A stretch of DNA of 64,000 bases from Cycas panzhihuaensis (GCA_023213395.1 CM041465.1:234677741-234741740), one strand, 5' to 3'; positions 31,425 to 44,613 are shown, counted from the stretch's first letter. Translations and numbers: made by a program. The notes: generated by a model from the sequence alone, not told the origin.

Positions 31425-33812
31425 CTCACGAGACCTACCTCTCCATGAGGTAGGTATCCCCATGGTGATTTACAACCTCTGCACCACCTCCATATTGCCT
31501 CAAGCCTCACCTAACTCGTGTGATCTACTCACACCTTTACCTTGCATCCTTTCATAGCACTTCTGGGAATCCTAACTCCTGATGTCTCATTTGGTCTAGC
31601 CTACATGTCACCCGAACTGTCCCTAGCCACCTGGACAGGAGGGTCGGCCCCTCCTAGACCTATCACGTCTCCATTTAGGGCTCCCAGGACCTTTACCATT
31701 TCTATTTTAGCATTCTGGCCTCGCACCACTATAAACATAGTGGTACCATGAAGTTTACCATGGTAACGCGAAGTTTACCGTAGTGCGATTATTGCTCACT
31801 ATTTTTTTTATCCATTATGGCAATTCTCATTCTTTTTGTGGAACTTCCATGTGGATAAGTTACCAAGTGAGCCCTACCTAAACCCTAATCACTCGCTTAG
31901 GGTTAGGATGGGTATATATCCTGAAAAGATGTCATTTTTACCTCTCTTGGCTCTCCAACAATGCTTCATACTACTGTTATTCTGCTCTCTTTTCCTCTCT
32001 TTTCATAGGTACACCTATAATGTTAGAGTTTTCTACTATTCCATCCTAGGATTCACCTACATCAACTCTATTATGTGGCAAAAGGCTCTTCATCTAGCAT
32101 CTTCAAGTGAGATCTTCAGGCTTACCCTTCAGTTTTCATCCAGTAAGTTTCTCCTACAACACCACCTTATGAGGTACCCTATAGATCTTATAGGATCTAC
32201 CTTCTTCCATTATTTGTAGGGGTAGATCCACCCCTAATATAGCCCAATAGGTACCCCTTACTCTGGTTTTATATTTTAGCACATATTTATTCTATTAAAA
32301 CCTATCTAAAAGTATACTATCCTCTCTTTTTTATGTTTTTGCTATAAATAGGGAATGTTTCTCCCATTTTTATCTTTATTACCTTAAGATCTCTTCCATT
32401 CTTTGTTGGTTTCTCTCAAGAAAGCTATAGGAAGGGTCCATAAGGATTGGATGAAGGGATCTAAGGTGGGATCTATCCCTTTTTAGCCTACTCCCCAAGG
32501 GCAAACCCCTTCCCATCCTTCCTCTCTTGCGCCCATGCTTCCCTTGAGCAAACTAGGAGTTAGTGAGACCTAAGCCTGCGCTACATATCAATGTACACAA
32601 CCCTTGCTATGCTAGTTTCAGGCCTGCATGCTCTCTTTTTGGGCCCTCTTTAAGCCCCAAACATCATCCAGTATCCATCTAGACCCTTAGTAAGGCCGGT
32701 ATGGCAATTCATTGCCCATAGTGTCTTTGTGACTTAGGCATCTCTTCCACGTCCTATAACGTTCATTCCCGTTCTTGCTTACTGCCCATAGGTTGTCATA
32801 TAACCACTATACTTTTACATCCTAAGGCTACATGGAGGTCTACTTGTAGGAGGTTTGGCCATCGTGAGGCTAACCTCTCTTTCTTGTTTGGCATATATTA
32901 TTTTCTTTAAAGGAGAGTAAAGTTGATTTCAGTAGTAGATTCACTAACTTAAGGTACAAAACTTTAGTATTTATTAGGCATTTATTTTTTTTGTATAATA
33001 AATCATATAAAGACAATAAGGGTAACAAACCAATTTACTTTTATTCACCTTATATATGTGTGTTATACGGTTGCTTTTATAGGAAAAGAGACATAATAGG
33101 AATTGCATATCCCCCTTTTTCATACCTAAATTGAAAGTGCCCCTTAGTTGGACATCACTTTAGTATGCATGCTCGAGTGTGTATAAAACATTTTCTTTCC
33201 TTTCTTTTCTTTGTCTCTTATTGTTAAAAAGGGAAAGAGAGAGAGGGAGTGTAATTCTAGATGCCCCTTTGTGGGCATATATGACATCACCTTTTGGTCA
33301 TCTCTTTACCACACTCCATATATTTGACATGCATAAGTCTCGTCATTCTTGACCAAGCTTAATCCCCCTTAGCTTACATAGCAGTAAGAGTCTTCCCTTC
33401 ACTATCACCTTTTCTGTTTAGATCCATCTTAGGCTAATCAACATAAGGAGGGCCTATCCGCACTTATCTTGTACCCCTTTGCCCGTTGCACCTTATCCTA
33501 TGTTCCTTTGCTATAGGAACCCCCCTTTTGTGGGTCTCTCCTTTTCCCTTTCAGCCATCTAAGGGTGGGAGGACCTCATCCTTTGGGATTACCTGAGGTA
33601 CCCCTATGTGTATCTTGCCCCTTGAGACCAAAAGAGAAATCTACTTTGAGGAAGTTGGGCACCGTTCGCAGGTCCTGAACTCGTGCTCTGGCGCACAGAT
33701 GCCCTATGTGGTATTCTCTTCTGCTTATAGGATTCTATCCATACTCTAGCATTGGTCGTTGACCACCATAACCCCTACTAAGCGCAGTGACTATCCTACA
33801 GACATGATTGTA
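31425..33812 (+). repeat. Gypsy A 3' LTR, 5'-truncated
   Basis: This matches the 5' LTR from about 17710 to its end at roughly 90% identity by eye. The first 200 bp or so, plus the preceding internal DNA and polypurine tract, are deleted. It keeps the palindrome cluster (31722-31790), the TATA box (31910-31922) and the end GATTGTA followed by GAGAG. A gap also exists relative to the 5' LTR near 32960-32980, where about 370 bp (19266-19640) are missing. Confidence 0.8.
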
Positions 33813-33817
33813 GAGAG
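33813..33817. repeat. Target-site duplication of gypsy A, right copy
   Basis: GAGAG follows directly after the LTR end at 33812 and matches 17506-17510. Element C integrase sequence resumes after it. Confidence 0.85.
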
Positions 33818-34900
33818 TGTAGGTGTTTGTCATGCAGCCTTTGTGCCCTATCTTTAGATGATAAATTAGCTTGGTATGCCACCAATCATTTCTTGTCCAA
33901 GGCTTCAAGGTCAAGGAGGTGGACTTGGTGTCATTATTCCTTGTTGACAAACCCTTTAAAGGATACCCTCAAGGAGGGGATTTCAACCTCTAAGGGTAAT
34001 ACCACTTTTGACCCATACACTAGGGAGAATGGCATCATTCTTGTGGCTATTTGAATCAAAGTTTAATAAGCCTATAAGGCCAAATAAAGCTAAATGTGCT
34101 AATCCTTTTAGAGTTAGGTGACAATCTTCTTGAGAATGTTAATTAAAGTTTTATTGAAGGCTTCAATTTGGCCATTAGCCTAAGGGTAGTAAGGGGATGA
34201 AGTCTTATGAGAGATCTTAAAACTCTTACAAAGCTCATCAATTTCTTTATTACAAAATAGGGTTCTATTATCTATAATAAGGATGTTGGGGACCCTGAAT
34301 CAATAAATAATATGCTAACATATGAAGGTAGTGATAGTTTTTCCTATTGTCAAAGATAAGGAGATAACTTTAGCCCATTTGGTAAAATACTTCATAGTGA
34401 TTTAGATAAATTTATATTGGGCTAAGGATGGTAGAGTAATAGCCCCAATAAGATCTAATCCCCATTATGAGACTTGCCATGGAGAGACTACCACATGTAG
34501 TACCTCAGAAGGCTAATGAATGATGTTGGCATGCTCTTGGCATTAGCAACAATGTTGAGCGTAAGCATGGACATCTTTAAATAAGGTTGGCTACTAATAT
34601 CCTATACATAAGATCTATTAGGCTATTAATTAGCCTCCAAAGTATCCCTCACAAATGTCACTATGGCATTTATGAAGGATTTGGCTAGCCTCCTCTCAAT
34701 TGATATAATAGAGGATGATGTTGTCAAATGATTATTTATATAATACATCTTACATGAGGAAGTATTGTTAAGTGAAGGCCCTCACATGCAGCTTGACCTT
34801 GTTGTTGGTGTTAGTAGGATATTATTATTGGGTTAGGTAGTTAATTATGTCTTCATACCATTCATTATTGGCTAATGGATGGACATTAATATACTAAAGG
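33818..34900 (-). pseudogene. Gypsy C integrase
   Basis: The minus-strand sequence parallels B 51946-52880 and the reverse of A 26060-27060: the linker before the C-terminal module (33818-34050), the core near 34130-34300 and the zinc-finger region near 34520-34720. Stops are very frequent and the copy is the most decayed pol in the window. Its C-terminus was moved to 17320-17505 by the insertion of element A. Confidence 0.7.
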
Positions 34901-36750
34901 ACTAGAATAGGTTCATTGAGTAATGAATTGTCAATTAGAACCTTGAGAGAATTTGGCATGGGAGCCTCTACCAGTTGTTCTGCAAGTATCATTCCTTTAT
35001 TAGATTTTTAGTTGACAATCTTCAACTTATACTCTTAAAGGAGGATGACCCATTTGTTAGTCCTTCCTATCAAGTTAGATCAAGTCAAAAGGTATCTTAG
35101 GGGATTAGATTAGATGATCATATAAGTAGTGCTAATGAGGAGATAATGTCTAAAATATTTAGTGGTATAAACTAGAGCTAGGCATTCTTTCTTAGCTGAC
35201 AACTAGTTTAGCTCTATTTCTACTAATGTACAACTGATGAAATAGATGGCCCTTTCAATTTTAGATTCATCTTCTTGGGCTAACATGGCCCCTAGGGATT
35301 CATCAATTATTGAAGTGTTCTAGATAAAAAGGTGATCAAAAAGGGGAGAGGCCAAGATGGGAGTTGATATAAGGGCTCATTTGAGCTCCTAAAAGGCTTC
35401 TTAGGCTATAGGGTACCAAACAAAAGAGGCCTCCTCCTTTATTAAGTTGGTTAAAGACTTGGTATTAATGGAAAATTCTACTAAGAAACACCTCAAGAAA
35501 CATAATCTCCCTAAGAATGACTTGATTTATCATTGTGTTCTTGGGGGAGGCATATCAGCTATCACTTTGACTTTATCAAGGTCAACTTGGATTCTTTATT
35601 TGGAAATAAAGAACCCTAAGAGCTTACCAACTATCACTGTGAAGATGCATTTGAGGGGGTTTAGGCTAACATAATATTTATAGTACCTCATAAAGATAGT
35701 TGTAAGGTCCACAGGGTGATCAACCCGTTTTTAGGAAAGGCCTATCATATCATCCATAAAGACCTTAAGAATCTTATTAATGAGGTTCAAGAATATGAAT
35801 TGCATAGCTCTTTGGTATGTAACTCTAATGTTTTTCAAATTGAAAGGCATGGCTTTATAAGCAAATATTGCCCACGAAGTGGTGAAGGCCATTTTATGGC
35901 AGTCCTTAAGGGATATTTGAATTTGGTTGTAGCTAGAGAAGCCATCCATTAAGGATATAACTTCAAAACTAGTAATGCAGTCAATGATTTAATTAATGAA
36001 AGGAGGAAGAAAGTTATCTTTAGGATATGCATTGTTAATGTCTCTAAAATCAATACAAATTCTAATGGTCTCATTCTTCTTGGTAATGGGAATGATGTTT
36101 AAGACCCATTTAGGTTAGTCAATGGAAGTGATGAGGCCTACGTCTAGTAGCTTTTCAACTTCCATTTTGATTGTAGATGATAGATTTCAATGTAGAGTGC
36201 ATTATTTTTACCTCATGAGGTAAGTTCCTAGGGTTGTGGTAAGGTTACAAGTGACTATGTTAGGGTATATGCCCTTCATATCTAAATAGTCCCATGTGGG
36301 AATGCCATAGAACTCTTAGAATAACTTAGTATATATCTCTATTTCTTAAGGAGAGTATTTTGCTCTAACATTGATGACCTTATCAGGGGCAAGGATTATA
36401 TCCTTGGTGGCCCCTACACGTATGGCATTCCCTTCCTTCAAGTAGAAAGGGGCTTGGTCAACAAGTGAATGGGGAGGAGTTGACAATTAATTGTTCTCAT
36501 CTAGGGATAATCCAATAGCGAAGCACTTTTAGAAACCAAGTTTATGATGTCTAAAAGGAAAATTAGGTGTAACCCCACTAGTTGTTCCAAAAATGCCTCA
36601 TCATTCTCAAAGCAATCTATCCCATAGGTAGTCTTACTAAGAGAAGGTTGGGAAGAAAGTGAGGGAACAATAGGCTCATAGTTAAAGTGAGGGCACTCTT
36701 CCAAAGAGTTAAAGACATCCTCCTATGATACAGTACCTCCACTTGGAAGG
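34901..36750 (-). pseudogene. Gypsy C RNase H and reverse transcriptase
   Basis: RT retains FMDD at 35749-35760 with DGFSSYNQIQISLKD (35949-35731 frame), and the region to 36704 includes the YGIDCFENDEAFLEQLVG linker text seen in A (VDYFEDDEALLEHLVG). RNase H lies at about 34960-35450 (the FRHYL region near 35100). Many stops are present. The order on the minus strand is RT then RNase H, as in B. Confidence 0.72.
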
Positions 36751-38480
36751 GGGAGTATTGGATAGGGTCTAGATCATAAATGATGGTCCTATCATGAGAA
36801 AATAGGGACTCAACATCCTCATCATCTTTGGAGGATGATGAGGGTTGAGGGACTTTTAGAGTAGAATGCCTATAAGTGGGTTGGGGATCATTGCATGTTA
36901 ATAGGTTGATAATATGTGACCTTTAGGATGAAGTAAATGAAGGCCTAACTATGCTGGTTGAGTGATAGTGACCTATCCCCATATGGATCGTATGCCAAAA
37001 CATGGGATGCACTGAAGGACGAGAGGAGTGTTGCCACCCACCCCCGTAACCCCCTTCCTCCACTCCCCTATCTTGCACATATTAAGAAGGGAGACTTAAT
37101 GAGGTGGTCCTTTGTAACCATTATCAAACTCATGGTCACTCAAGATAGATAGATGCTTATAGCTCCCTATGTTAATGGCACAAAATAGACCAAATTTGGT
37201 CATGGGAGAGGTGCATCCTCCCCTTCCTAAGAGTCTTCAATATCAAAGGAGTTGGCTATTAATGGGTTCGATGGATCCTCAACTTCATTGGGTGTCCTAA
37301 AGATTACTTGGCATGGTTGATGAGGTGATTAGTTAGGAGGGGATTCTCAAGTGATAACCTTTATTTTCCCTCCATGGGCAAACTTAAGTTATCCCCGCCT
37401 AGAAGAGCAAATAGCCCCTATTTAGTCAAGCCATGGGTGACCCAACAAGAGGTTGTAGCCCACATTAATATTGAGGACTATATTGTTAGTTTCTACCATT
37501 TTATCTTTTAGGGTGAGGGGGAGCATTACCATTTCCATGGGTGTCTTCTCACTACCATTGTAGCCTTGGCACCTCCATGGGACTAGTTTGAGGGCTCCTA
37601 TGCTTAGCTCTTGTACTATGCATATAGGCATGACATTCACCTAAGATTCATTATCTACAATGGTCCTCTTCAATGTGAACTTATGAGTGTCAATAGTAAT
37701 GGTAAAAGGGTAGTGCCAATGGCACTCCCTCTCACTAGAGAATGAAAGGTCCCTTGGGTCAAAAGAGATAGTGGGTAACCCTCAAGAGGTCATGCCCATA
37801 GAATGGATAAGGACATCCTTTTGACTAAGGGCTTCTAAAAAAGAGCCTATTGCTTAAGGTAACTCTACAAGACATTCATCATAAACATGCCTGTAGACAT
37901 GATGTGAAGCTCTTCAATGATGGATAAGGTTTTCCTCTTTCCGATGGGTTGAAAGTGCTCTTTAAAAGTCATAATACCTAGATGGATGGGAATTGTCTAA
38001 GAGACTACATAGATCTCTATATGTAGGCTATTTGCAGGAGGGTTTGGTTGTGAAGTGGAGGCTTTTATAATCTTCTTTGTAGCTTGAGAATGTGTGATAT
38101 GGTATACCTAGGTTGTGTTAAGCATTTGGATTACTCTCTTCCCTTTGTTCTTAGGTTGAGAGGATGAAGGGTGTTGGGCCCTTGGGCTTAACCAAGAGGA
38201 TGGGTCCCTTGGTCCCTTCCACTTAGCTTGGTTAAAGGAAGGCACAACGGATCACCACCTATTCCTTGCTCTCATATTTTGGGTAGAATGATCTTATTCA
38301 CCATGGTTTGGGAAAGGATCCTGATGAATGGGTTATTCTAAGTCAGGCTTAGAAAACCTTTGGGGGGAGGAGTCATAGCATGGAACAAGCTTAGGGTGTT
38401 GTGACCAACATTATGAATCCTCATGTAAGCATTCCATATAAATGGAATACCACTTCTTTTTAGAAGGAGGTCTTACCTTC
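36751..38480 (-). pseudogene. Gypsy C zinc knuckle and protease, gag N-terminus missing
   Basis: The protease tail YNLLLGHPWLD lies at 37422-37460, with VQELSIGALKLVPW upstream. The eroded zinc-knuckle region is near 38414-38455 (first Cys and His now Tyr). Only about 30 nt separate the knuckle from the LTR end at 38481, whereas A has over 2 kb of leader and gag there. The N-terminal gag, leader and primer site are therefore absent, as in B. Confidence 0.72.
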
Positions 38481-39973
38481 TGCAATCGTGTCTATGGGAT
38501 GGTAACTACACCTAGTTAGGATTAGGACTGTTAATAGAAGGCTCTGGAGTAAAGGGGTCAATCCAACAAGTGAAATGAAGCACCCACATAGGGTGTCTAT
38601 GCATTGGAATGTAGGTTTAGGACCTGTAAATAGTGCACAACTTCCTCTAGGTAACTTAGCTTTGGTTTTCGGATAGCACAAGCGAGGGATATCCTTGGTC
38701 ACTCGAGTAACCTCAAATGCAGGTCTTCCTACCCTTGGATGGCTAGAAGGGAAGGACAAGACCTAATAAGGAAGCAGATCCTTATGGAAGATGAAGGAAT
38801 ATGAATAGAATATATATAGGTAAGTGGTGGGAGGTACCTATTTACAAGGATGGTGTTAGGCAACCACCTCATGCATGAAACCAACCTAAAATAGAGAGTG
38901 TCAAGGTTACTAAGTTGGTATGGATATGATAGGGTTAAAGAGGAGGTCTTTCGGATGCATCCTCCTTGAACTAGCCCACCTACAATGAGCGTTAGGAGAG
39001 CAAAGAATGATGGCGGAAGTGGTTTCCACCACCTTATGTATGAAGGAATATACCTTCTATGTGTAATAGTGGAATAGTGTCTAATCGATCATGCATGCAA
39101 ACAAGAGATAAAAGAAGTACATATATAAGAGACAATATATATACTTTCTCTCATTTTCTCTATAATACAAATCCTCACTCACTTTTCACTTTAAACAAGG
39201 GAAAGGGGAAGAGAGAGGCAAATTGATCTATCACTCAAAATGCAAAACAATGATGCAAACACTAGGAGGTTATATACAATCAAGCGAAAAGAGGAAAGGG
39301 GATATCTCCTATTGAGTGCTCTTTCCTAAAGTGAAAGCTAGTGTGCATATGTAAATGAATGGTATAAATTAGTTCCCTTTTTATCTTTTCCCTTTATATT
39401 CTTATCATACAAACACACAAACTTAAAAGAGAAGTAGAGAAAAGATCTACAAAAAGGAGGCGACATACCTGGAGAAATGATACAACTAAACTAAAGTTTC
39501 CATCTTGTGCCACACCTGCTTCTTCTTTTCCCTCTATTAACACACGAGTAGTGTAGGGGCTTGCTTACCTTCCCTAAAGCAAAAGGAAGAAAGTGAGAAA
39601 GACAAAGGAAAAGGAACTATACAAAATCTAAAATAACTAAGGAAAAGGAATGCAAAGAAATGTACCCAAATTACAGTGATTTATCCTTCTCCTTGAATGA
39701 CGTAGTAAACCTACAATCACAAAGGTTTTCCACCCTCTTCCAAGGGGATGCTAGAGCACTAAACAAATATATATATATATATACATGTAGTTATAAATGC
39801 TAAGAATATTATAAGTTAAAGCATTTTGAGTCAAGCAAACTTCCAACCAAAGAACAACTCCAAATCTCCTCAAAGCCAACAACATAGACAAGGGATGCAG
39901 ACAGTTAGCCTCAGAATGGCTAACCCTCCAACAAGTGCACCTCCATGCTACCTTTAGGCACATGAAATAGCAG

Positions 39974-39978
39974 GTTAG
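39974..39978. repeat. Target-site duplication of copia-2, left copy
   Basis: GTTAG lies just before the LTR start at 39979 and is repeated at 45263-45267 just after the other LTR. Confidence 0.88.
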
Positions 39979-40581
39979 TTTTAGATATTATAACAACAAT
40001 ATTTTGGTGTTAAAATTTTGGTGTGTTTTTGGCACAGTTTCCCCCCTTAATCTTTCTCGGGGGGTTCTAAGGGAGGCGGGAGCCCCCCTTGGCTGGGGGG
40101 TGCAGGGGGCGATAGCCCCTAACCCAAAAAATTAGCCATGTAAACCTTATCAAATTATAAAGAGAATCAAGGTCATTTGATACAAATACCCTAGATTCTA
40201 CAGATGAGATTTATCCTTGGATATCCCTCTCATGTAGCCCATTTTAGGGATTTTCTTATGATGTTGTAATGTAATGTACTGTGATGAGGGCAGTGGCTAG
40301 TTATTCTTCCTGAGAGCACTCTACTATTGAGATGTGCTATTTCTTCATTCTATAGTAATAAAGCTTGATACCTTTCCTGTGTTGATGTTTCCCTAGCATA
40401 CTATTAGGGTTTTACCATGTTATATCAGGTGGATATTGATGTTTAGCTTGTATACTGATGTTATTGCATTATCTCTATTTTTAGAACTTGCATGTTAATT
40501 CTTAGTTTTGATTCCTGTAACTAGTTGTAAAATAGTTTAGATCTTGTGGCGGTTTAAGGTTTGGGACCTGTATTCTCAACA
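39979..40581 (+). repeat. copia-2 5' LTR
   Basis: The start TTTTAGATATTA is a decayed form of TGTTGGATATTG in the 3' LTR, and it ends TTCTCAACA. It contains a TATA box (TATAAA, 40156-40161) and AATAAA (40357-40362). It is 34 bp shorter than the partner, mainly from a gap in the G-rich stretch near 40100. Confidence 0.88.
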
Positions 40582-40583
40582 AG

Positions 40584-40595
40584 TGGTATCAAAGC
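40584..40595 (+). other. copia-2 primer-binding site
   Basis: TGGTATCAAAGC, one mismatch from the initiator Met-tRNA complement TGGTATCAGAGC, begins 2 nt after the 5' LTR. Confidence 0.85.
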
Positions 40596-40650
40596 CACTT
40601 TTGTTTTGCAGCGAGTTTGTGAAGGTTTTGGTGTCGACTTTTCTACACCA

Positions 40651-41410
40651 AATGGCGAAACTAGCAAGTGCAAAGTTCAAGGTGGAGAAATTCAATGCAA
40701 AAAACAACTTCAAGTTGTGGAAGCTAAAAGCACATGATGTTCTTGTACAACAAGGTTTGTATAAATCCCTTGTAGGAAAATCAAAGAAACCTATAGGGAT
40801 GGACAATGATGATTGGGATGGCTTAGAGAAAAAGGCACTTAGAACAATATGATTGTGCTTGGCAGATGAAATCTTGTTTAACATCACAGGAGAAGAGACA
40901 ATAGTAGGATTATGGACCTGGTTGGAAGGCTTATATATGACCAAATAAGTAATGAATTGAATCTAGTTGAAGAGGTAACTGTACCCGTTACAGATGAAGG
41001 AAGGTATAAAAATTACTGACCATTTAAATATTTTCAATACTCTTATTTACCAGTTGACTAGTATCGATGTTAAAATTGAGGATGAGGACAAGGCTATTAC
41101 CTTATTATACTCATTACCTAAATCTTGGGTTAATAATGTCACCTCGATTAGTTTTAGCACTACATATGTATTGGATTATTATTCTATTATGAGTGCTTTG
41201 CTAATAGAAGAAGTACGAAGAAAATCTAGTTTTGAAACCTCCATACCAGAAGCCATGACAGTAAGGGGTAGAATGTTTGAGAGAGTACAAAACTCTAGGG
41301 ATACATCGAAGTCCAAGTCAAAGACCAAAAAGAGTATGCTCAGGTGTTGGAATTGTAATAAGACCAGTCACCTCAAAAAGGATTGTTACAAAAGGAAGGA
41401 GTTCTAGAAA
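40651..41410 (+). pseudogene. copia-2 gag
   Basis: Translation from MAKLASAKFKVEKFN (40651) shows the copia gag pattern (KNNFKLWKLKAHDVLVQQGL), then SWVNNVTSISF. A CCHC knuckle CWNCNKTSHLKKDC lies near 41344-41385. A stop at 40850-40852 is best read as CGA to TGA (IRLCLADE), further stops lie at 40945-40980, and another at 41405. Gag forms the particle and the knuckle binds RNA. Confidence 0.85.
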
Positions 41411-42640
41411 AAGGAAGATCCTGCCAAGGAGGCGAATCAAGTGAAGTCAAATCAAGGTATAGATGATGATGTCTTGGTCAATTGTAATGTTTCTCATTAT
41501 TACCATGATTGGTTATTAGATTCAGGTGCTTTGCATCATATGTGTCCACACAAGAGTTGGTTTTCATCATACCAACCTCTTGATGGTGGTGATGTGCTTA
41601 TGGGAAATGAAGTTTCTTGTAAGACAGTGGGCATTGGTAGCATCATAATTAAGATGTTCGATGGGGTAGTTAGAACATTAACTGAGATTAGACATGTACC
41701 TGATTTGAAAAGGAATCTGATTTCCTTGGGTGAATTAGATTTAGGTGGTTTTAAGCATATAGGTCATGAAGGAGTCCTAAAGGTATCAAAGGGCGCTTGG
41801 TTGTTATGAAAGCCTTAAACAAAGGAAATCTTTACATTTTAGTGGGAAGTACAGATTTTAGCTAAGCAGCTATATCATCAAAGACTGCAGAAGATCTAGC
41901 TCAGTTATGGCATCACAGACTTGGGCACATGAGTGAGAAAAGACTTAAGGTGCTGATAAACTATAAGTTGCTTCCTAACTTGCGACTTCAGTTAGCTTTT
42001 ACGTAAATATTATATTTTTGGAAAGTAGTGTAAACTCAGGTTTAAAGTAGGGAGTCACACTAGTAAAGGCATTCTAGATTATATACATTTAGATGTATAG
42101 GGACCAACCCCTAAAATATCTTATGGAGGATCATTGTATTATGTCACATTTATAGATGATTACTCTAGGAAGGTATGGGTCTATTTTTTGAAAAGGAAAT
42201 CTGAAGTTTTTAGTGTGTTTAAGCAGTTCAAGGCTTTAGTTGAGAACAGTACTAGTAAGACAATCAAATGTTTAAGAACTGACAATGGAGGTGAGTTCAG
42301 CTCTTTGGAGTTTGAGAACTATTGTAGAGAAGCTAGGATCGAAAGACATAAGACCACTAGCTATACTCTGCAGCAAAATGGCATTTGCTGAGCGCATGAA
42401 TAGGACACTTTTAAAAAGAGCAAGAAGCATGCTAAGTAATATAGGAGTGGAGCAAGGCTTGTGGGCAGAAGCTGTTCAAACAACTTACTATCTGGTAAAC
42501 AGGTCACCATCACTTGTAATAGATTATAAGATTCCTGAAGAGGTATGGACTAGACATCCATGTGATTATTCAAATTTAAAAGTTTTTGGTTGTGATGCTT
42601 ATGCCTAGATTGACAAAAGTAAACATTCAAAGTTAGACCC
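41411..42640 (+). pseudogene. copia-2 protease and integrase
   Basis: The protease active site WLLDSGALHHMCP lies at about 41510-41545. The pre-integrase zinc domain (LWHHRLGHMSEKRL) lies near 41900-41950. The integrase core has DYSRKVWVYFLKRKSEVF (42134 onward), TDNGGEF (Asp, near 42282) and AERMNRTLLKRARSML (Glu, near 42390). Frameshifts occur near 41797 and 42380. A TAG at 42098-42100 replaces the Trp of the DVWGP motif, and a TAG at 42606-42608 follows CDAYA. Confidence 0.85.
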
Positions 42641-44568
42641 AAAATCCAAGAGATATATCTTTGTTAGTTATGGTGATAAGGATGGTATGAAGTGATACAG
42701 GTTGTGGGATCCTACTGCCCACAAAATCACCAGTAAAAGAGATGTCATATTTGATGAATCTCCCCTTGTAAAATTAGATAGTGTAGAAGCTCAAATAAAA
42801 TAGGAGCAGCAAGATGAACATCAATAAGTCAAGTTTGAAATGCAACCATCTATGGAATCAGAAGAGCATGAAGATCTTTCTGAAGATGAATCAGTAGCAG
42901 ATTCATAGGAGTATGTGGATACTTCTCTGCCAAGAGTTACAAGATCTACATGAGTTAGTCATCCACCTAACAGGTACAACCCTTCTATTTCTATTGCTTT
43001 AGTTTCTAATGATGGTGAGCCAACATGTTATTAGGAAGCAGTAGATGATATCCATAGAGAGAAGTGGATAAGGTCTATCTAGGAAAAGATAGATGCTTTG
43101 AAGAAAAATAATTCATAGGACTTGGTAGAACTTCCATATGGCAAGAAGACTATTGGTTGTAGGTGGGTTTTCAAAAAGAAAATAAATGTTGATGGATAGG
43201 TCGATAAATACAGTGCAAGACTGGTGGCTAAATGTTTTGCACAGAAAGTAGGTATTGACTTTCATGAGATCTTTTTACCAGTTATCAAACTTGTTTCAAT
43301 TTGAGTGCTATTAGCATTGGTAGCTTCTCTTGATTTGGAGTTAGAGCAGTTAGATGTAAAAATAGATTTTCTACATGGAGATTTAGATGAGGAGATCTAT
43401 ATAGATCAACCAGAAGGGTTTGTACAAGATGGTAGGAAAAGACTTGTTTACCGGCTTAGGAAATCATTATATAGCCTGAAGCAATCACCCAGGTAGTGGT
43501 ACAAGAAGTTTGATGCCTTCATGGAGAGCTAAAATTTCAAAAGAAGTGAGTATGATCATTATGTTTACTTTAAAATTTATGGACAATGGCTTATTCATTA
43601 TCTTGGTATTATATATTGATGACATACTGGTTGCAAGCAAGAGCATGGAAGAAACCAATAAGCTAAAGGCTTAATTGGCTAGGACTTTTGATATGAAGGA
43701 TCTAAGAGCTACAAAATAAATCTTAGGCATGGAGATATACAAAGATAGGAAAAATGGTAAGATATGGTTATCACAGCAGAAATATGTGGAGAAGGTGCTA
43801 ACCAGGTTTGGTATGGCAAATGTGAAACCAATAAGTATCCCATTGGCTTCCCACTTCAAGCTTTCTTCAAATATGAGTCTTAGTAGTGAAGAAGAAAAGG
43901 CTTATATATCTCATGTGTATTATGCTAGTGTAGTAGGAAGTTTGATGTATGCCATGGTATGTACAAGACCTGATATTTCATATGCAGTTGGTGTAGTGAG
44001 CAGGTTTATGGCAAATCCAGGAAAGGAACATTGGGCTGCAGTGAAATGGGTGCTTCAGTATTTAAGAGGCACAAGTAACTACTACATCACCTTTGGAGGT
44101 ACAAGAAATCAGGTTTGTGGATATGTCAATTTAGACTTTGTAGGAGATTTAGACAAAAGAATGTCTACTTCAGGTTATGTTTTTACTCTTGCAAATGGTC
44201 CAGTTAGTTGGATGTCTAAATTGCAGAGCATAATTACACTATCAACCACAGAAGCTGAATATGTTGCTATAGCACATGCTTGTAAAGAAGCAATCTGGTT
44301 ATAGGGTCTATTGGTTGATCTTGGAAGGAGACAGGAAAATGTAAAGGTATTTTGTGATAGTCAAAGTGTCATTTACTTAGCCAAGAATCCAGCTTATCAC
44401 AGCAAAACAAAGCATATTACTCTAAAGTACCATTTTATTAGACAGGTTGTGGAAGTAGGTGGAGTGGCACTTGAGAAGATTCACACCAATCAGAATTGTG
44501 CTAATATATTCATAAAACCAGTACCATTAGAGAAGCTCAAATGGTGTTTGACTTCTCTTGGCTTGTAG
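42641..44568 (+). pseudogene. copia-2 reverse transcriptase and RNase H
   Basis: RT begins near 43050 and has CRWVFKKK, ARLVAK, LEQLDVKIDFLHGDLDEEIYI, PR-stop-WY (Gln lost at 43494-43496) and YIDD at 43612-43623. RNase H has VCGYVNLDFVGDLDKRMSTSGY, STTEAEYVAIAHACKEAIWL, FCDSQSVI and KHITLKYHFIRQVVE, ending GL at 44568. The last 190 codons (43729-44304) are open. Most stops fit Gln, Arg or Trp codons hit by C-to-T or G-to-A. Confidence 0.9.
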
Positions 44569-44613
44569 AAAAGATGATGAAGGGTCTAGGAAAGGTACCA
44601 GGTAAATTGTTGT

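Larger units (their letters stand above)
17511..33812 (+). mobile_element. Gypsy A: 16.3-kb Tat-like retrotransposon with antisense PMD gene
   Basis: Its parts are 5' LTR (17511-20478), gag, protease, RT, RNase H and integrase to 27283, a spacer, an antisense PMD gene, an extra RNase H (31136), and a 5'-truncated 3' LTR ending at 33812. GAGAG duplications flank it, and it lies in the integrase of element C. RT has FMDD, the protease has DNGS, and integrase ends in a GPF/GAY module without an obvious chromodomain. These features plus a second, archaeal-type RNase H suggest the Tat lineage. The LTRs differ by roughly 10% by eye, so the insertion is old. Confidence 0.88.

Noticed and set aside
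39764-39786. AT dinucleotide run.
   Set aside because: A short microsatellite within the LTR; ordinary.
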